Assembly: GCA_944382025.1 (NCBI GenBank)
Contig: CALWMQ010000147.1
Location: 1 to 7,171, forward strand
Direction: 5' to 3'
DNA from: an uncultured Clostridia bacterium
GTDB lineage: Bacteria; Bacillota; Clostridia; Oscillospirales; Acutalibacteraceae
Length of the DNA stretch: 7,171 nucleotides
The position numbers and the translations under genes were made by a program. A model generated the notes under the pieces. The model saw only the letters and a program-made list of their open reading frames with translations, was not told the origin of the DNA and ran no database searches. How positions within the stretch are numbered: position 1 is the first letter of the stretch; each line of letters opens with the position of its first letter. Shown here one piece after another: positions 5,976 to 7,171 of the stretch.

Positions 5976-6010
5976 AAACGGCGTGGACGGTAAAAACGTC
6001 CACGCCGTTT
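5976..6010. terminator. Bidirectional terminator between queT and the acyltransferase gene
   Basis: Perfect 14-bp inverted repeat (5976-5989 and 5997-6010, core CGGCGTGGACG) with a 7-base loop GTAAAAA. T-tracts exist on both sides: the plus strand runs on from TTT into ATCTG, and the minus strand has TTTTT then ATGG. It lies 11 bases past the queT stop and about 70 bases past the convergent gene's stop, so it can end both transcripts; the T-run is better for the minus-strand gene. Confidence 0.9.
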
Positions 6011-6078
6011 ATCTGATGTAAGGGGGATGGGCAAACGGAGCGCCGATGGCACAGCCGGACATCCTGACCGCCTCAGGC

Positions 6079-6846
6079 TCAAAACAGGCCCATGATCCAG
6101 AAAACCACCCAAGTGACAGCGAAAACAATGGGCTGATGGGCCACATACACAATCAAGGTGTGTTTTCCGAGCCAGGAGAGCCAAGGCGCACGGCTTTTGT
6201 ACATCCACTGAGGGAATTTTTCATCCCTTGCCCATACGCCGAGGAAAGTGCCGCCCAGGAAGGTAAAGATATGGGGAAATACGGGGAAATAATCCGATCC
6301 GGTTCCCCGGCCCAGGCCCAGGGGATACAGCCACCATTGGGAAGCTATAGACTCAGGAACTTGCCATTGAAAGACGCCGGGGATTCCAAAATAGCCACCC
6401 ATCTCCGCCGGGAGGTGCCAAGTCAGGATAAGGAGTACCGCGCAGACCGGCAGACCAATCCAGGAGGGAATTTTGGAGAGCAGGGGTTTCAGAGCGACGA
6501 ACAGAAGGATAGCGACAGCAAGGAAATGGAGGATACCGAACCAAATCATTTCGGAGGGCATGAACAGGTACATGACCACGGAAATACCAGCGGCTATGCC
6601 GGCCAGGATCAGCCCCCGGCGCAGGTTACTGTGGGAGAGGTAGCAGGAGATACCGCACAGGAGGATAAAGAGTCCGGCGAAAAACGGTTCAACCGGCGTA
6701 AAGAAAAGGAATGCCTTCCGTCCCCATTCTAAGTCGTACAGCCAGCCGAATACATAAAAGGCGTGAAACGCCACCATAAGGATGAGATCAAAGCCACGGA
6801 CCTCATCCAGGAAGTGAATACGGCGAGGTTTTATGTCAGTTTCCAA
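6079..6846 (-). CDS. HGSNAT/DUF1624-like membrane acyltransferase
   Basis: Membrane protein of the family related to the catalytic domain of heparan-alpha-glucosaminide N-acetyltransferase (DUF1624). These are thought to move acetyl or other acyl groups across the membrane to a sugar; the acceptor here is unknown. The 255 residues have about seven membrane segments (18-36, 54-71, 78-97, 102-118, 128-144, 186-206, 229-252). Family marks are RIHFLDEVRGFDLILMVAFH (9-28) with a conserved His at 28, the GISCYLS segment (65-71), WFGILHFLA (102-110) and SDYFPVFPHIFTFLGGTFLG (184-203). I start it at TTG 6846 because GGAGGTG ends 5 bases before it and the family motif begins 8 codons later. The frame is open 84 codons further, but that stretch contains the gene's own -10 box and overlaps the next gene. 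Function rests on family resemblance only. Confidence 0.82.
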   Translation of the reverse strand: METDIKPRRIHFLDEVRGFDLILMVAFHAFYVFGWLYDLEWGRKAFLFFTPVEPFFAGLFILLCGISCYLSHSNLRRGLILAGIAAGISVVMYLFMPSEMIWFGILHFLAVAILLFVALKPLLSKIPSWIGLPVCAVLLILTWHLPAEMGGYFGIPGVFQWQVPESIASQWWLYPLGLGRGTGSDYFPVFPHIFTFLGGTFLGVWARDEKFPQWMYKSRAPWLSWLGKHTLIVYVAHQPIVFAVTWVVFWIMGLF

Positions 6847-6892
6847 AAAAGCACCTCCAGCGTCCTTGCATATGTGATGACATGACCGTTTC

Positions 6893-6901
6893 ATTATAGC
6901 A
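6893..6901 (-). promoter_or_regulatory. Extended -10 promoter of the acyltransferase gene
   Basis: On the minus strand TGCTATAAT is a perfect extended -10 element. No good -35 is seen at 16-18 bases (a TTGCGC lies 20 away). The start would be near 6886, about 40 bases before the TTG codon and 28 before GGAGGTG. Confidence 0.6.
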
Positions 6902-6988
6902 TATCCACATAGTAAATGGCGCAAGGGGGTGAAATTTAATAAAAATTTTAGAATCGGGGATTTACGGAAACAAGAGGCGGAATATTTA

Positions 6989-6997
6989 TGGTAAAAT
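6989..6997 (+). promoter_or_regulatory. Possible promoter of the thioesterase gene
   Basis: TGGTAAAAT resembles an extended -10 (5/6 to TATAAT). It lies about 48 bases before the ATG at 7045. An A/T tract at 6934-6950 upstream could help polymerase binding. An alternative pairing is TTTACG (6961) with TATTTA (6983) at 16 bases. Neither is decisive. Confidence 0.45.
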
Positions 6998-7044
6998 AGA
7001 GAAGGAAATTGAATGAAAAGGATATAGAGAAAGGAAGAAGAGCC

Positions 7045-7171
7045 ATGATGGAAGAATGGGTTGGAAGGAAGCATACAGAGTGTTGGAAGGTTACACATGA
7101 CCTGCTGGCCTGCAGCTTAAAGAGCGGCACAGTGGAGGATTTTGCGACCCACTATATGATTGCTCTGATGG
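7045..7171 (+). CDS. FlK-like thioesterase family protein, N-terminal part (3' partial)
   Basis: The first 42 codons of a gene that runs off the window. The segment resembles the start of hot-dog thioesterases related to fluoroacetyl-CoA thioesterase FlK, small proteins that hydrolyse acyl-CoA esters. The clue is SGTVEDFATHYMIALM (27-42), matching the family pattern in which Gly/Ser-rich residues precede V.ATP.MIALME. Thr35 corresponds to the catalytic Thr of FlK; the usual following Pro is His here. The catalytic Glu and His would lie beyond the edge. There are two ATGs in a row (7045, 7048), and AAGGAAG ends 7 bases before the first. It is divergent from the acyltransferase gene. The call rests on a short segment. 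Confidence 0.62.
   Translation, partial: MMEEWVGRKHTECWKVTHDLLACSLKSGTVEDFATHYMIALM

Noticed and set aside
6046..6732. Plus-strand open frame of 228 codons
   Set aside because: Antisense to the acyltransferase gene, strongly hydrophilic and repetitive in composition, no domain, and it begins close behind a terminator.
6869..6884. Partly palindromic CATATGTGATGACATG in the acyltransferase leader
   Set aside because: Symmetry is poor when aligned base by base; not enough for an operator call.
7013..7027. Tiny frame MKRI just upstream of the thioesterase gene, with AAGGAA before it
   Set aside because: Only four codons with no attenuator structure around it; likely chance in a purine-rich leader.

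Overview
The window reads as a piece of a Firmicutes chromosome, probably a Clostridia of the Oscillospiraceae/Ruminococcaceae type. The evidence is moderately high GC with strong GGAGG-type Shine-Dalgarno sites, an rpsO-pnp pair, a Firmicutes-style QueT transporter and a FlK-like thioesterase. That placement is inferred from gene content and sequence style, not from a search. I see no mobile element, CRISPR array, tRNA or rRNA.

Layout, left to right: (1) 1-1575 (+), the C-terminal half of the DNA-repair ATPase/nuclease subunit SbcC, cut by the window edge at its zinc hook and followed by a terminator. (2) 1652-2128 (-), an unrecognised small four-helix membrane protein with its own promoter. 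(3) 2280-4973 (-), the rpsO-pnp unit: ribosomal protein S15 followed by polynucleotide phosphorylase, with a strong hairpin between them and a terminator after pnp. (4) 4974-5421, a regulatory region with divergent promoters. To the left, a leader can fold so that the S15 Shine-Dalgarno site is paired. To the right, a leader in front of queT can fold into a pseudoknot expected of a preQ1-type riboswitch. (5) 5422-5964 (+), queT, the substrate-binding membrane subunit of a queuosine-precursor ECF transporter. (6) 5976-6010, a bidirectional terminator. (7) 6079-6846 (-), an HGSNAT/DUF1624-like membrane acyltransferase with a TTG start. (8) 7045-7171 (+), the start of a FlK-like thioesterase, cut by the window edge.

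Transcription units are short and mostly convergent or divergent, and each convergent pair is separated by a hairpin. rpsO and pnp share an mRNA-level theme: S15 probably limits its own translation, and PNPase degrades RNA. The other genes are chromosomal housekeeping or accessory functions with no visible joint pathway. I found no clear new multi-gene system. The most interesting content is RNA structure: the queT leader, the rpsO leader, and the one-sided rpsO-pnp intercistronic hairpin.
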